Below are positions 1 through 6,511 of a DNA stretch of 9,942 bases, in pieces. The DNA comes from an uncultured Alistipes sp. (GTDB lineage: Bacteria > Bacteroidota > Bacteroidia > Bacteroidales > Rikenellaceae). Under the pieces are notes generated by a model. That model made no database searches and was not told where the DNA came from. It worked only from the letters and a program-made list of their open reading frames with translations. The DNA is taken from assembly GCA_937880705.1 (NCBI GenBank), contig CALGRZ010000025.1:1-9942 (forward strand), written 5' to 3'. Made by a program: the position numbers and the translations under genes. Each line of letters begins with the position of its first letter. Within the stretch, counting starts at the first letter, position 1.

Positions 1-317
1 TGACGTTCCACCGCGTCATCCCCGACTTTGTTATTCAGGGCGGCTGCCCCAAGGGTGACGGCACCGGAGGCCCGGGCTACACCATCCCCTGCGAGACCCG
101 CGCCGAGCGTCAGTACCACGACCGCGGTGTACTCTCGATGGCACACCGTGGCCCCAATACGGGTGGCTCGCAGTTCTTTATCTGCCACAACCGCATGAAC
201 ACCCAGCACCTCGACGGCATGCACACCTGCTTTGGCAAGGTGGTCGAGGGCGTGGATGTCATCGACGACATACGTCCCGGTGATCTCATCCTCTCAATCT
301 CGATTGTCGAGGAGTAA
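1..317 (+). CDS. Cyclophilin-type peptidyl-prolyl cis-trans isomerase, 3' part
   Basis: The open frame enters from the left edge (first full codon at 3) and stops at TAA 315-317, giving 104 residues of the C-terminal part. The cyclophilin signature is clear: [13 protein letters not shown] near the start (containing the catalytic Arg), then GGSQFFIC and [14 protein letters not shown]. Proteins of this family speed up cis-trans isomerisation of Xaa-Pro bonds during protein folding. Whether this one is cytoplasmic or exported cannot be told, because the N-terminus is outside the window. The GTG start of the next gene follows 12 nt after the stop, so the two are probably co-transcribed. The Cys in place of the usual Val in the HTVFG-like motif is a minor variation. 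The family call is secure; the paralogue is not defined. Confidence 0.93.
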   Translation, partial: TFHRVIPDFVIQGGCPKGDGTGGPGYTIPCETRAERQYHDRGVLSMAHRGPNTGGSQFFICHNRMNTQHLDGMHTCFGKVVEGVDVIDDIRPGDLILSISIVEE

Positions 318-329
318 CAGCCCACTACC

Positions 330-1382
330 GTGAAGGAGTTCAAGCCCCTCTTTGAAGGTCACACCGCCGGGCCGCTCTACATCGCAGGGCCGTGCAGTGC
401 CGAGAGCCGCGAGCAGCTGCTCGCAGCCGCGCGTGGCGTAGCCGCTGCGGGCGTGGGCATCATGCGCGCCGGCGTATGGAAGCCCCGCACACGCCCCGGC
501 TCATTTGAGGGTGTGGGTGCAGAGGCTCTGGAGTGGCTCAAGGAGGCCCGTGCGGAATATGGCCTCAAGATAATCACCGAGGTTGCCACGCCCGACCATA
601 TAGAGGCGGTACTTAAGGCCGAGATCGATGGTGTCTGGATTGGTGCTCGCACCACGACAAACCCCTTTGCCGTGCAGGAGATAGCCGACTCGCTGAAGGG
701 TATCGACATCGCCGTGCTGGTCAAGAACCCTGTAAGCCCCGATGTAGACCTATGGGCAGGGTCGATAGAGCGACTGCTCAACAGCGGCCTGCAGCGCATC
801 GCGGCCGTGCACCGTGGCTTCACCACCTACGACACATCGCCCTACCGCAACGCACCGCAGTGGTCGGTGCCCATCGAGCTACACCGCCGCATGCCCACCA
901 TCACGATGATCTCCGACCCCAGCCACATAGGTGGTCGCCGTGAGCTCGTCGCAGGGCTCTCGCAGGAGGCTCTCGACCTCGGCTTCGATGGCCTGATGAT
1001 AGAGTGCCACCCCACACCCGAGTGCGCATTGAGCGATGCCCGACAGCAGATAACGCCCGACGAGCTGAAGCAGACCATCGAGCGACTGCTGTGGCGCAGA
1101 ACACCCGTCGAGAAGGATGCTCTGATGAACTTCCGCCTGCATATCGACTCGATAGACAACCGTATTCTGGAGCTTCTGTCGGAGCGTATGGAGGTAGCGC
1201 GCGGCATTGGCGAGTATAAGCGTCAGCACAACATGGCCGTGGTGCAGCAGGGGCGTTTCAACGAGCTGCTCACAGCCGCCGAGGCCCGTGCCGAGGCTAT
1301 GGGAGTGTCGCGCCGCTTCATATACCGCATCTACACCGCCATACACGAGGAGTCGGTACGCCAGCAGCTTGACGAGACGTAG
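330..1382 (+). CDS. Bifunctional DAHP synthase / chorismate mutase (type II fusion)
   Basis: This 350-residue protein fuses two shikimate-pathway activities. Residues about 15-255 are a 3-deoxy-7-phosphoheptulonate synthase of the KDO8P-synthase-like class: GPCSAES at 20-26, KPRTRPGSFEG at 51-61, KNPVSPD at 132-138, SDPSH at 195-199 and ECHP at 225-228. These are the PEP, erythrose-4-phosphate and metal-binding motifs. Residues about 264-345 are an all-helical AroQ-type chorismate mutase (FRLHIDSIDNRILELL, then R291 and K298 in RGIGEYKR). The first domain makes DAHP from PEP and erythrose 4-phosphate; the second converts chorismate to prephenate for Phe/Tyr. The architecture is usual in Bacteroidetes, where the mutase domain commonly also mediates feedback control. 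The start is GTG at 330, because the first in-frame ATG would delete the GPCSAES motif. GAGGAG at 309-314 is a distant possible ribosome-binding site. Confidence 0.96.
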   Translation: MKEFKPLFEGHTAGPLYIAGPCSAESREQLLAAARGVAAAGVGIMRAGVWKPRTRPGSFEGVGAEALEWLKEARAEYGLKIITEVATPDHIEAVLKAEIDGVWIGARTTTNPFAVQEIADSLKGIDIAVLVKNPVSPDVDLWAGSIERLLNSGLQRIAAVHRGFTTYDTSPYRNAPQWSVPIELHRRMPTITMISDPSHIGGRRELVAGLSQEALDLGFDGLMIECHPTPECALSDARQQITPDELKQTIERLLWRRTPVEKDALMNFRLHIDSIDNRILELLSERMEVARGIGEYKRQHNMAVVQQGRFNELLTAAEARAEAMGVSRRFIYRIYTAIHEESVRQQLDET

Positions 1383-1419
1383 CGACAGGTGACTCTCGCA
1401 CCGCTTCAACAAACAAAAC

Positions 1420-1454
1420 GCCCCGAGCAGCAGAGCTGTTCGGGGCATCTTTTT
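1420..1454. terminator. Bidirectional hairpin terminator between convergent genes
   Basis: An 11-bp stem (1420-1430 with 1436-1446, one G-T wobble) encloses a 5-nt loop and is followed on the + strand by ATCTTTTT. On the - strand the sequence beyond the stem reads CGTTTTGTTT. It therefore can end both the DAHP synthase/chorismate mutase transcript and the oppositely directed ferredoxin transcript. Confidence 0.85.
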
Positions 1455-1477
1455 GGCCGTGGGCCACTATGCGTTGA

Positions 1478-1648
1478 CTACTCCTCGGGAGCAATAGCCT
1501 CTGAAGGACATACACCAGCGCAGGTACCGCAATCGATGCACTTGCTGGGGTCAATTACATAGATATCACCTGCTGAAATAGCCTCAACGGGGCACTCGTT
1601 GATGCATGTACCACATGCAACACACGAATCAGAAATTTTGTAAGCCAT
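1478..1648 (-). CDS. 2[4Fe-4S] bacterial-type ferredoxin
   Basis: This short gene encodes 56 residues from ATG (complement of 1646-1648) to TAG (complement of 1478-1480). It carries two complete CxxCxxCxxxCP cluster motifs: C9, C12, C15, C19-P20 and C37, C40, C43, C47-P48. The two halves are pseudo-symmetric (ACGTC.NECPVEAI and DCGTC.GVCPSEAI), as in clostridial-type ferredoxins. Such proteins are small cytoplasmic electron carriers for enzymes such as pyruvate:ferredoxin oxidoreductase; the partner here is unknown. The length is typical for the family, and the acidic tail ends in PEE. The gene lies 47 nt downstream of serS on the same strand but has its own strong promoter match. It ends just before the shared hairpin at 1420-1454. 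Confidence 0.96.
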   Translation of the reverse strand: MAYKISDSCVACGTCINECPVEAISAGDIYVIDPSKCIDCGTCAGVCPSEAIAPEE

Positions 1649-1682
1649 ATTACTTATAGTTTAAATGAGTGTTTCGTAGGTG

Positions 1683-1713
1683 CAAATATAATATTTTATT
1701 TTATAATATCAAA
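1683..1713 (-). promoter_or_regulatory. Consensus Bacteroidetes promoter for the ferredoxin gene
   Basis: On the - strand, -33 TTTG (complement of 1710-1713) is followed by a 19-nt spacer and -7 TATATTTG (complement of 1683-1690). This matches the known Bacteroides sigma-ABfr consensus TTTG-N19-TAnnTTTG. The -33 box and most of the spacer lie within the last codons of serS, so ferredoxin can be transcribed independently of it. Confidence 0.8.
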
Positions 1714-2967
1714 ACCTGTGTAAGGAATTAATACCTCGGGGATGCGGATGCCCTCCTCCGTCTGGTTATTCTCGAGCAGTGCCGCAACAATACGGGGCAG
1801 TGCAAGAGATGAGCCATTTAGCGTGTGGGCGAGCTGCGTTTTGCGATTATCGTCCCTATAGCGGAGCTTCAGACGGTTAGCCTGGAACGACTCGAAGTTC
1901 GACACCGACGACACCTCCAGCCAACGCTGCTGTGCCTCCGAGTAGACCTCGAAGTCGTAGGTCAGTGCCGAGGTGAACGACATATCGCCACCACAGAGGC
2001 GCAGGATGCGGTAGGGCAGACCTAGCGAGGCCACGATGCTCTCGACATGCTCAACCATCTTGTCGAGTGCCTCGTACGACTTGTCGGGGTGCGACACCTG
2101 CACGATCTCGACCTTGTCGAACTGGTGCAGACGGTTCAGACCACGCACATCCTTACCATACGAGCCGGCCTCACGACGGAAGCAGGGGGTATAGGCCGTC
2201 ATCTTCACCGGAAGCTCACTCTGCTCGAGGATGACATCACGGAAGATGTTGGTCACGGGCACCTCGGCCGTGGGCACGAGGTAGAAGCCGTCGGCAGTGA
2301 CATGGTACATCTGACCCTCCTTATCGGGCAGCTGGCCGGTACCGAAGCCCGAGGCCTCGTTGACCATGATGGGGGGCTCGATCTCCTGGTAGCCCGCGCG
2401 GGTGTTGCAGTCGAGGAAGTAGCTTATCAGGGCGCGCTGAAGACGTGCACCCTTACCCTTATATACGGGGAAGCCGGCACCCGTGAGCTTCACGCCGAGG
2501 TCGAAGTCGATGATGTCGTACTTCTTGGCAAGCTCCCAGTGGGGCAACGCCTCACCAGGTATCTCGGTATAGTTCTCAACGAGCTTGACGACCACATTAT
2601 CCTCGGCCGTGCGACCCTCGGGAACGATCTCTGCGGGGAAGTTGGGCAGCTTGACAATCTCACTCTGGAGCTCTACGGCAATCCTCTCCGACTCCTCCTT
2701 AAGCTGCTGTGAGCGAGCCTTCAGCTCTGCAACCTCGGCCTTCTTGGCCTCGGCCTCCGCCTTGAGGCCCTGACCCATGAGTGCACCAATCTGCTTGGCA
2801 GCCTTGTTCTGCTCGGCAAGGCATGCATCCAGCTCGGCCTGCATAGCCTTACGCTTATCGTCCAACGACTCGATAAGCTCGATGATGGGCAGAGCATCCA
2901 CACCCTTCTTCTGAAGACGACGTACAGCCTCCTCCTTATTATCTCGTATTTGCTTCAGTGTAAGCAT
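1696..2967 (-). CDS. serS: Seryl-tRNA synthetase
   Basis: This 423-residue class II aminoacyl-tRNA synthetase charges tRNA-Ser (and tRNA-Sec where present) with serine in the cytoplasm. Residues about 1-110 form the long antiparallel coiled-coil arm that contacts the tRNA variable arm (Lys/Glu/Ala-rich heptads at about 30-105). The catalytic core follows: TAEVP at 233-237 (serine binding), motif 2 with FRREAGSYG at 263-271 and GLNRLHQFDKVE at 277-288, and motif 3 NGSSLALPRIVAALLEN at 384-400 with its invariant Arg at 392. The length is normal for bacterial SerRS. The ATG at 2965-2967 has AGGAG 2 nt upstream, and the N-terminal MLTLKQIRDN is typical of the family. The gene is divergent from the U32 operon across a repeat-rich spacer. 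Confidence 0.98.
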   Translation of the reverse strand: MLTLKQIRDNKEEAVRRLQKKGVDALPIIELIESLDDKRKAMQAELDACLAEQNKAAKQIGALMGQGLKAEAEAKKAEVAELKARSQQLKEESERIAVELQSEIVKLPNFPAEIVPEGRTAEDNVVVKLVENYTEIPGEALPHWELAKKYDIIDFDLGVKLTGAGFPVYKGKGARLQRALISYFLDCNTRAGYQEIEPPIMVNEASGFGTGQLPDKEGQMYHVTADGFYLVPTAEVPVTNIFRDVILEQSELPVKMTAYTPCFRREAGSYGKDVRGLNRLHQFDKVEIVQVSHPDKSYEALDKMVEHVESIVASLGLPYRILRLCGGDMSFTSALTYDFEVYSEAQQRWLEVSSVSNFESFQANRLKLRYRDDNRKTQLAHTLNGSSLALPRIVAALLENNQTEEGIRIPEVLIPYTGFDIIK

Positions 2968-2973
2968 AACTCC

Positions 2974-2987
2974 TATTTTGATTACAT
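2974..2987 (-). repeat. 14-bp motif in the serS leader, inverted relative to two copies in the neighbouring array
   Basis: Read on the - strand this is ATGTAATCAAAATA, in the serS 5' leader just before AGGAG-TT-ATG. The same 14-mer occurs on the + strand at 3102-3115 and 3189-3202, so the copies form inverted repeats around the serS promoter. The identity does not extend outside the 14 nt. Confidence 0.8.
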
Positions 2988-2996
2988 TATATAGGG

Positions 2997-3004
2997 CAAA
3001 GATA
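2997..3004 (-). promoter_or_regulatory. -7 promoter element of serS
   Basis: TATCTTTG on the - strand matches TAnnTTTG, 29 nt upstream of the serS ATG. No good TTTG is found at the expected -33 distance, so the match rests on the octamer and its location. Confidence 0.6.
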
Positions 3005-3063
3005 CAACATTATTGATGATATTGTACAGCGTAGCCCCAATTTTTTTCACGCATTGAGCATCA

Positions 3064-3071
3064 TAAATTTG
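3064..3071 (+). promoter_or_regulatory. Possible upstream -7 element (TAAATTTG)
   Basis: TAAATTTG fits TAnnTTTG and has a T-run (3041-3047) at about the -33 position. It is the first of three + strand octamers in front of the U32 operon and lies outside the repeat copies. It could be a chance match. Confidence 0.3.
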
Positions 3072-3130
3072 CACGAACAGCAACAAAGAGCCTCGAAAGT
3101 GATGTAATCAAAATACTTTTACTTATCTTT

Positions 3131-3147
3131 GGCATCAGAGTGATGCC
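3131..3147 (+). promoter_or_regulatory. Perfect 7-3-7 palindrome just after a -7 box (copy 1)
   Basis: GGCATCA-GAG-TGATGCC begins at the last base of the octamer TATCTTTG. A transcript from that octamer would start within or next to it. It could be an operator for a dimeric regulator or a 5' RNA hairpin. It is conserved base for base in copy 2 (7922-7938). Confidence 0.5.
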
Positions 3148-3210
3148 CCCTCTACATGATAGCTCTGCAATAAAGAGCCTCGAAAGTGATGTAATCAAAA
3201 TACTTTTGCT

Positions 3211-3218
3211 TATCTTTG
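3211..3218 (+). promoter_or_regulatory. Proximal -7 element of the U32 operon
   Basis: TATCTTTG ends 18 nt before the ATG at 3237, implying a very short leader. The sequence at -33 (TGATG) does not match TTTG. A second identical octamer lies 87 bp upstream at 3124-3131, so tandem promoters are possible. Confidence 0.6.
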
Positions 3219-3236
3219 TAGTTTAAGAGAGTTACT

Positions 3237-5078
3237 ATGAAGTCAACAGAACGCCTTATCGAACTGCTATGCCCTGCGCGCGACTACCGCGCAGCAATAG
3301 CAGCCGTAGATGCAGGTGCCGATGCCCTATATATCGGTGCCGAGGGCTTTGGTGCCCGCCGTGCCGCCACAAACTCCACCGACGACATCGCCCGCGTGGT
3401 GGCATACGCCCACCTCTATGGCGTGAGGGTATATGTCACGCTCAACACCATCCTCTACGAGAGCGAGCTGAAGCGTGCCGAGGCTCTGGCGCGCGAGCTG
3501 ATAGCCGTGGGTGTCGATGCCCTTATCGTACAGGATATGGCCTACCGCGAGATGGGGCTGCCCGTCGAGCTGCACGCCTCGACACAGGTATGCAACATGA
3601 CCCCCGAGGGTGCCAAGTTCCTCGAAGAGAGTGGCTTCACGCGCGTAATTTTGGAGCGCGCCCTATCGCTCGACGAGATAGTCGACATACGTCGTGCCAC
3701 CACCGTAGACCTGGAGTGCTTCATCCATGGCGCGATATGTGTGGGACATAGCGGCCGCTGCTACCTCTCGCGCTCGCAGTCCTCGCGCTCGGGCAACCGT
3801 GGCGAGTGCTCACAGCCCTGCCGCATGACCTACGACCTGGTGACGGAGCGCGGCCAGAAGCTGATAAAGAACAAGCATCTGCTCTCGGTCAAGGACTTCG
3901 ACCTCTCGGAGCGTATCGGAGAGCTTATCGACGCAGGTGTCATGTCGTTTAAGATCGAAGGTCGTCTCAAGGATGACAACTATATAAAGAATGTGGTCAG
4001 CTACTACCGTCGCAAGATAGACGAGGCTCTGGCCACACGCCCCCACTGCCGTCGCATGTCGGTGGGTCGCAGCGAGGTGGAGTTTCAGCCCGACCCGCGC
4101 AAGAGCTTCTCGCGTGATGGTGGCGAGTATATGTTTATGGGCAAGCGCGCAGGTGTCGCCTCATGGCTTACACCCAAGGCCGTAGGCGAGTATGTGGGCT
4201 GTGTGGCTACGGTCACACGCCGCGACTTCCGCATTGTGGGCACAAAGGAGCTCAATGCCGGCGATGGCCTCTGCTTCATCACCCCCGAGGGTGTGCTGGG
4301 CACCAACATAAACCGCGTTGAGGGCAACACCATAGAGCCCAACCGCATGGAGGGCATCAAGGCGGGCATGGAGGTGTACCGCAACTACGACCACCGCTTC
4401 ACACAGTCGGTGGAGCGTAGCCGCATACGTCGCACCATAGATGCCCAATGTGTGATCGCAATAGGACAACGACTCATCTCGGCACGCTACGTCGACTGCG
4501 AGGGCAATGCCGTGGAGGTGCGTCGTGAGGTGGAGCTCGAGCCCTCGAAGAGTGCCGAGAAGATGCACGCCGTAGCCCTCGAGCAGATGGCCAAGAGCGG
4601 CGACAGCATCTTCACCATCACCCATGTACGGGTCGAGGGTTGCGAGTGGTTCACAACGGCAAAGCTCCTCGCCGAGATGCGCCGCGAGGCCCTGGCACTG
4701 CTGGCCTCGGCGCGTGCCGAGATGTTACCGCCCCACGACATACGCAGCGATGACGGCACGGCACAATACCCCGAAAAGCGTCTTACGCCACGCCACAACG
4801 TGGTCAACAGCCTCGCACGTCGCTTCTACCACCGCCATGGCGTAGAGCATATCGAGCCGGGACTGGACAGCATGCCCTCGACACTGGGCTACGAGGTAAT
4901 GGAGTCGAGCTACTGCATACGCCGCGAGATGGGCGAGTGCCTGAAGCGTGGCTCGAAGCTGCGCGACGAGCTCTACCTGGAGCATGGCCGACACCGCTAC
5001 CGCCTGAAGTTTGACTGCGCACGCTGCCGCATGTCGCTTATCGACTGCAGCGAGAACGAAAAATATGGAAAACGATGA
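3237..5078 (+). CDS. U32 family peptidase-like protein, probable RlhA/TrhP-type RNA hydroxylation factor
   Basis: This 613-residue protein begins with a TIM-barrel-like Peptidase_U32 domain (LLCPARD at 10-16, AGADALYIG at 26-34, ASTQVCN at 114-120). It contains the family's cysteine signature, ICVGHSGRC then GNRGECSQPCR, with C168, C175, C191 and C195. Related U32 proteins (UbiU/UbiV, TrhP, RlhA) use such cysteines to hold a [4Fe-4S] cluster. The barrel closes with FKIEGRLKDDNYI, and a long C-terminal region ends with C560, C568 and the C594-C597 pair, as in the longer RlhA-like members (E. coli RlhA, about 650 residues, hydroxylates 23S rRNA C2501). Despite the name, most characterised bacterial homologues modify RNA or ubiquinone rather than cut proteins. 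Its stop overlaps the methyltransferase start (ATGA), which fits an RNA-modification role. The exact substrate is an inference. Confidence 0.9.
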   Translation: MKSTERLIELLCPARDYRAAIAAVDAGADALYIGAEGFGARRAATNSTDDIARVVAYAHLYGVRVYVTLNTILYESELKRAEALARELIAVGVDALIVQDMAYREMGLPVELHASTQVCNMTPEGAKFLEESGFTRVILERALSLDEIVDIRRATTVDLECFIHGAICVGHSGRCYLSRSQSSRSGNRGECSQPCRMTYDLVTERGQKLIKNKHLLSVKDFDLSERIGELIDAGVMSFKIEGRLKDDNYIKNVVSYYRRKIDEALATRPHCRRMSVGRSEVEFQPDPRKSFSRDGGEYMFMGKRAGVASWLTPKAVGEYVGCVATVTRRDFRIVGTKELNAGDGLCFITPEGVLGTNINRVEGNTIEPNRMEGIKAGMEVYRNYDHRFTQSVERSRIRRTIDAQCVIAIGQRLISARYVDCEGNAVEVRREVELEPSKSAEKMHAVALEQMAKSGDSIFTITHVRVEGCEWFTTAKLLAEMRREALALLASARAEMLPPHDIRSDDGTAQYPEKRLTPRHNVVNSLARRFYHRHGVEHIEPGLDSMPSTLGYEVMESSYCIRREMGECLKRGSKLRDELYLEHGRHRYRLKFDCARCRMSLIDCSENEKYGKR

Positions 5079-5959
5079 TAAAGCAGCTATCACCCAACAT
5101 CAAAGATTATGAGCTTCTCGACAGTGGTAATGGCGAGAAGTTGGAGCGTTTCGGCCGCTATGTGGTGCGCCGTCCCGAGCCACAGGCCATCTGGCGCAAG
5201 AGCCTCCCGGATAGGGAGTGGTGCAGTGCCGATGCATCGTTCCTGCGCGACACGAAGTCCGAGGAGCGAGGCGAGTGGCGACTAAAGCCCGAGATGCCGT
5301 CACGCTGGACGATAGGCTTCAACTACAAGGATATGCACCTGCGCATGCGTCTGGCACTCACCTCGTTCAAGCATGTGGGCATATTCCCCGAGCAGTCTGC
5401 CAACTGGGAGTTTATCTACGACTCGGTTGAGGAGCTGCGAAGGGGTGGTGTCGAGCATCCCAGGGTCCTAAACCTCTTCGCATATACGGGCGGTGCTACG
5501 TTGGCAGCACGCGCCGCAGGTGCCGAGGTTACGCATGTCGACTCGGTGAAGCAGGTGGTGACGTGGGCACGCGAGAATATGGAGCAGTCGTCGCTCGATG
5601 GCGTGCGCTGGATTGTTGAGGATGCCACAAAGTTTGTGCAGCGCGAGGTGCGCCGCGGCAACCACTACCACGGCATCATCCTCGACCCGCCGGCATACGG
5701 TCGCGGTGCTAATGGCGAGAAGTGGGTACTGGAGGAGAACATCTGCGAGATGCTCGAGTGCTGCGCAGCACTCCTCGAGCCGAAGAGTGCCTTTCTGGTC
5801 TTCAACCTCTACTCGATGGGGCTCTCGTCGATGCTGGCCCGCACTGCCGTACATCAGGCCTTCGGCAAGCCCGTCGAGGAGCAGATGGGCGAGCTCTACT
5901 TCAAGGACCGCAGCCACAAGGAGATACCCTTCGGCACATACTACCGCTTCAGACGATAG
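5075..5959 (+). CDS. Class I SAM-dependent methyltransferase (RlmI/RlmK-like)
   Basis: This 294-residue protein has a Rossmann SAM-binding fold: motif I VLNLFAYTGG at 131-140, the acidic D156 after strand 2, the ED pair at 182-183, and the catalytic-loop motif DPPAYGRG at 204-211. FAYTGG and DPPAYGRG are characteristic of the PF10672 group containing 23S rRNA methyltransferases RlmI and the RlmK half of RlmL. Unlike RlmI it shows no obvious N-terminal PUA domain; residues 1-125 are a divergent extension. The likely target is rRNA or another RNA, but the base is unknown. The ATG at 5075 overlaps the upstream TGA by 4 nt, so translation is probably coupled to the U32 gene, and a chromate-type transporter follows after 6 nt. 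Confidence 0.88.
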   Translation: MIKQLSPNIKDYELLDSGNGEKLERFGRYVVRRPEPQAIWRKSLPDREWCSADASFLRDTKSEERGEWRLKPEMPSRWTIGFNYKDMHLRMRLALTSFKHVGIFPEQSANWEFIYDSVEELRRGGVEHPRVLNLFAYTGGATLAARAAGAEVTHVDSVKQVVTWARENMEQSSLDGVRWIVEDATKFVQREVRRGNHYHGIILDPPAYGRGANGEKWVLEENICEMLECCAALLEPKSAFLVFNLYSMGLSSMLARTAVHQAFGKPVEEQMGELYFKDRSHKEIPFGTYYRFRR

Positions 5960-5965
5960 AGGACT

Positions 5966-6511
5966 ATGGCAAGGGAGCTGTTCGAGATATTTTGGTCGTT
6001 CCTTAAGATCGGAGCCTTCACCTTTGGTGGCGGATATGCCATGATACCGCTTATCCAGCACGAGGTCATCAACAACCGCCGTTGGCTCACCGAGGGCGAG
6101 TTCCGCGACCTGCTGACCCTGGCACAGGCCGCCCCCGGCCCCATAGCCCTCAATACCGCAGTCTTCGTGGGCTACAAGCGACACAACTACATAGGCTCGC
6201 TGGCTGCCGTACTCGGCGTTGTGGTGCCGTCGTTCGTAATCATACTGCTGGTAGCGATCTTCTTTGCGGATATACGACAGAACCGATTGATCGACGCCGC
6301 CTTTAAGGGCATGCGACCCGCCGTGGTAGCCCTCATCGTCGCGCCCATAGTGGGTCTGACAAAGGGTATGCAGGGCGCGACAATAGCCATAGCCGCAGTG
6401 GTAGCTCTGGTGGTATGGTACTTCGGCTTCTCGCCCGTGTGGTTCCTGCTGGCAGGTGCCATAGCGGGTATTCTCTGGGCAACAAGACAAGGAAAGGAGG
6501 CCGAGCGATGA
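5966..6511 (+). CDS. Monodomain CHR (chromate-type) transporter, first of a pair
   Basis: This 181-residue, strongly hydrophobic inner-membrane protein has the CHR domain signatures FGGGYAMIPLI at 20-30 and AAPGPIALNTAVFVGY at 55-70. Several membrane-spanning stretches follow (about 76-100, 119-129 and 135-173). Monodomain CHR proteins are usually encoded as adjacent pairs that act together, and the next gene is such a partner. Characterised members export chromate, but many gut Bacteroidales carry CHR pairs whose real substrate is untested, so the name should be taken as a family label. The ATG lies 6 nt after the methyltransferase stop, with AGAGGA just upstream. Its TGA overlaps the next ATG. 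Confidence 0.9.
   Translation: MARELFEIFWSFLKIGAFTFGGGYAMIPLIQHEVINNRRWLTEGEFRDLLTLAQAAPGPIALNTAVFVGYKRHNYIGSLAAVLGVVVPSFVIILLVAIFFADIRQNRLIDAAFKGMRPAVVALIVAPIVGLTKGMQGATIAIAAVVALVVWYFGFSPVWFLLAGAIAGILWATRQGKEAER

Larger units (their letters stand above)
3080..3218 (+). repeat. Tandem repeat, 87-bp period, two copies of a 52-nt block
   Basis: The block at 3080-3131 recurs at 3167-3218 with two substitutions (C/T at 3084/3171 and A/G at 3121/3208). The 35 nt between them (3132-3166) completes the 87-bp period. Each block starts with GCAA(C/T)AAAGAGCCTCGAAAG, contains ATGTAATCAAAATA and ends in the promoter octamer TATCTTTG. The first unit is truncated: it lacks the palindrome half that precedes the second block. 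The array lies directly upstream of the U32 gene. Confidence 0.92.
3124..3220 (+). repeat. Promoter-bearing dispersed repeat cassette, copy 1
   Basis: These 97 nt align without gaps to the reverse complement of 7849-7945, with 86 of 97 positions identical by hand count. The first 64 or so positions differ at only three sites; most differences fall in the last third. The cassette starts with TATCTTTG (3124-3131), then the palindrome GGCATCAGAGTGATGCC (3131-3147), then a weak 5-bp hairpin GCTCT/AGAGC (3162-3166 with 3174-3178). It ends with TATCTTTGTA. Homology to copy 2 begins and stops at the octamers. It overlaps the tandem array above. Confidence 0.9.

Noticed and set aside
879..1448. A 189-codon open frame on the - strand
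   Set aside because: It is antisense to the DAHP synthase/chorismate mutase and runs through the terminator. No domain or signal is recognisable.
2047..2712. A 221-codon open frame on the + strand
   Set aside because: It is antisense to serS, whose class II motifs are unambiguous. The product is Leu/His/Val-rich with no family pattern.
3080..3218. CRISPR array
   Set aside because: There are only two copies of a 52-nt block with one 35-nt gap, and that gap recurs inside the distant cassette copy, so it is not a unique spacer. No cas gene is present.
6415..6507. N-terminal extension of the second CHR gene
   Set aside because: The extra 31 codons overlap the upstream CHR gene and lack the family pattern. 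The ATG at 6508 has a strong Shine-Dalgarno and gives motif positions identical to the partner.
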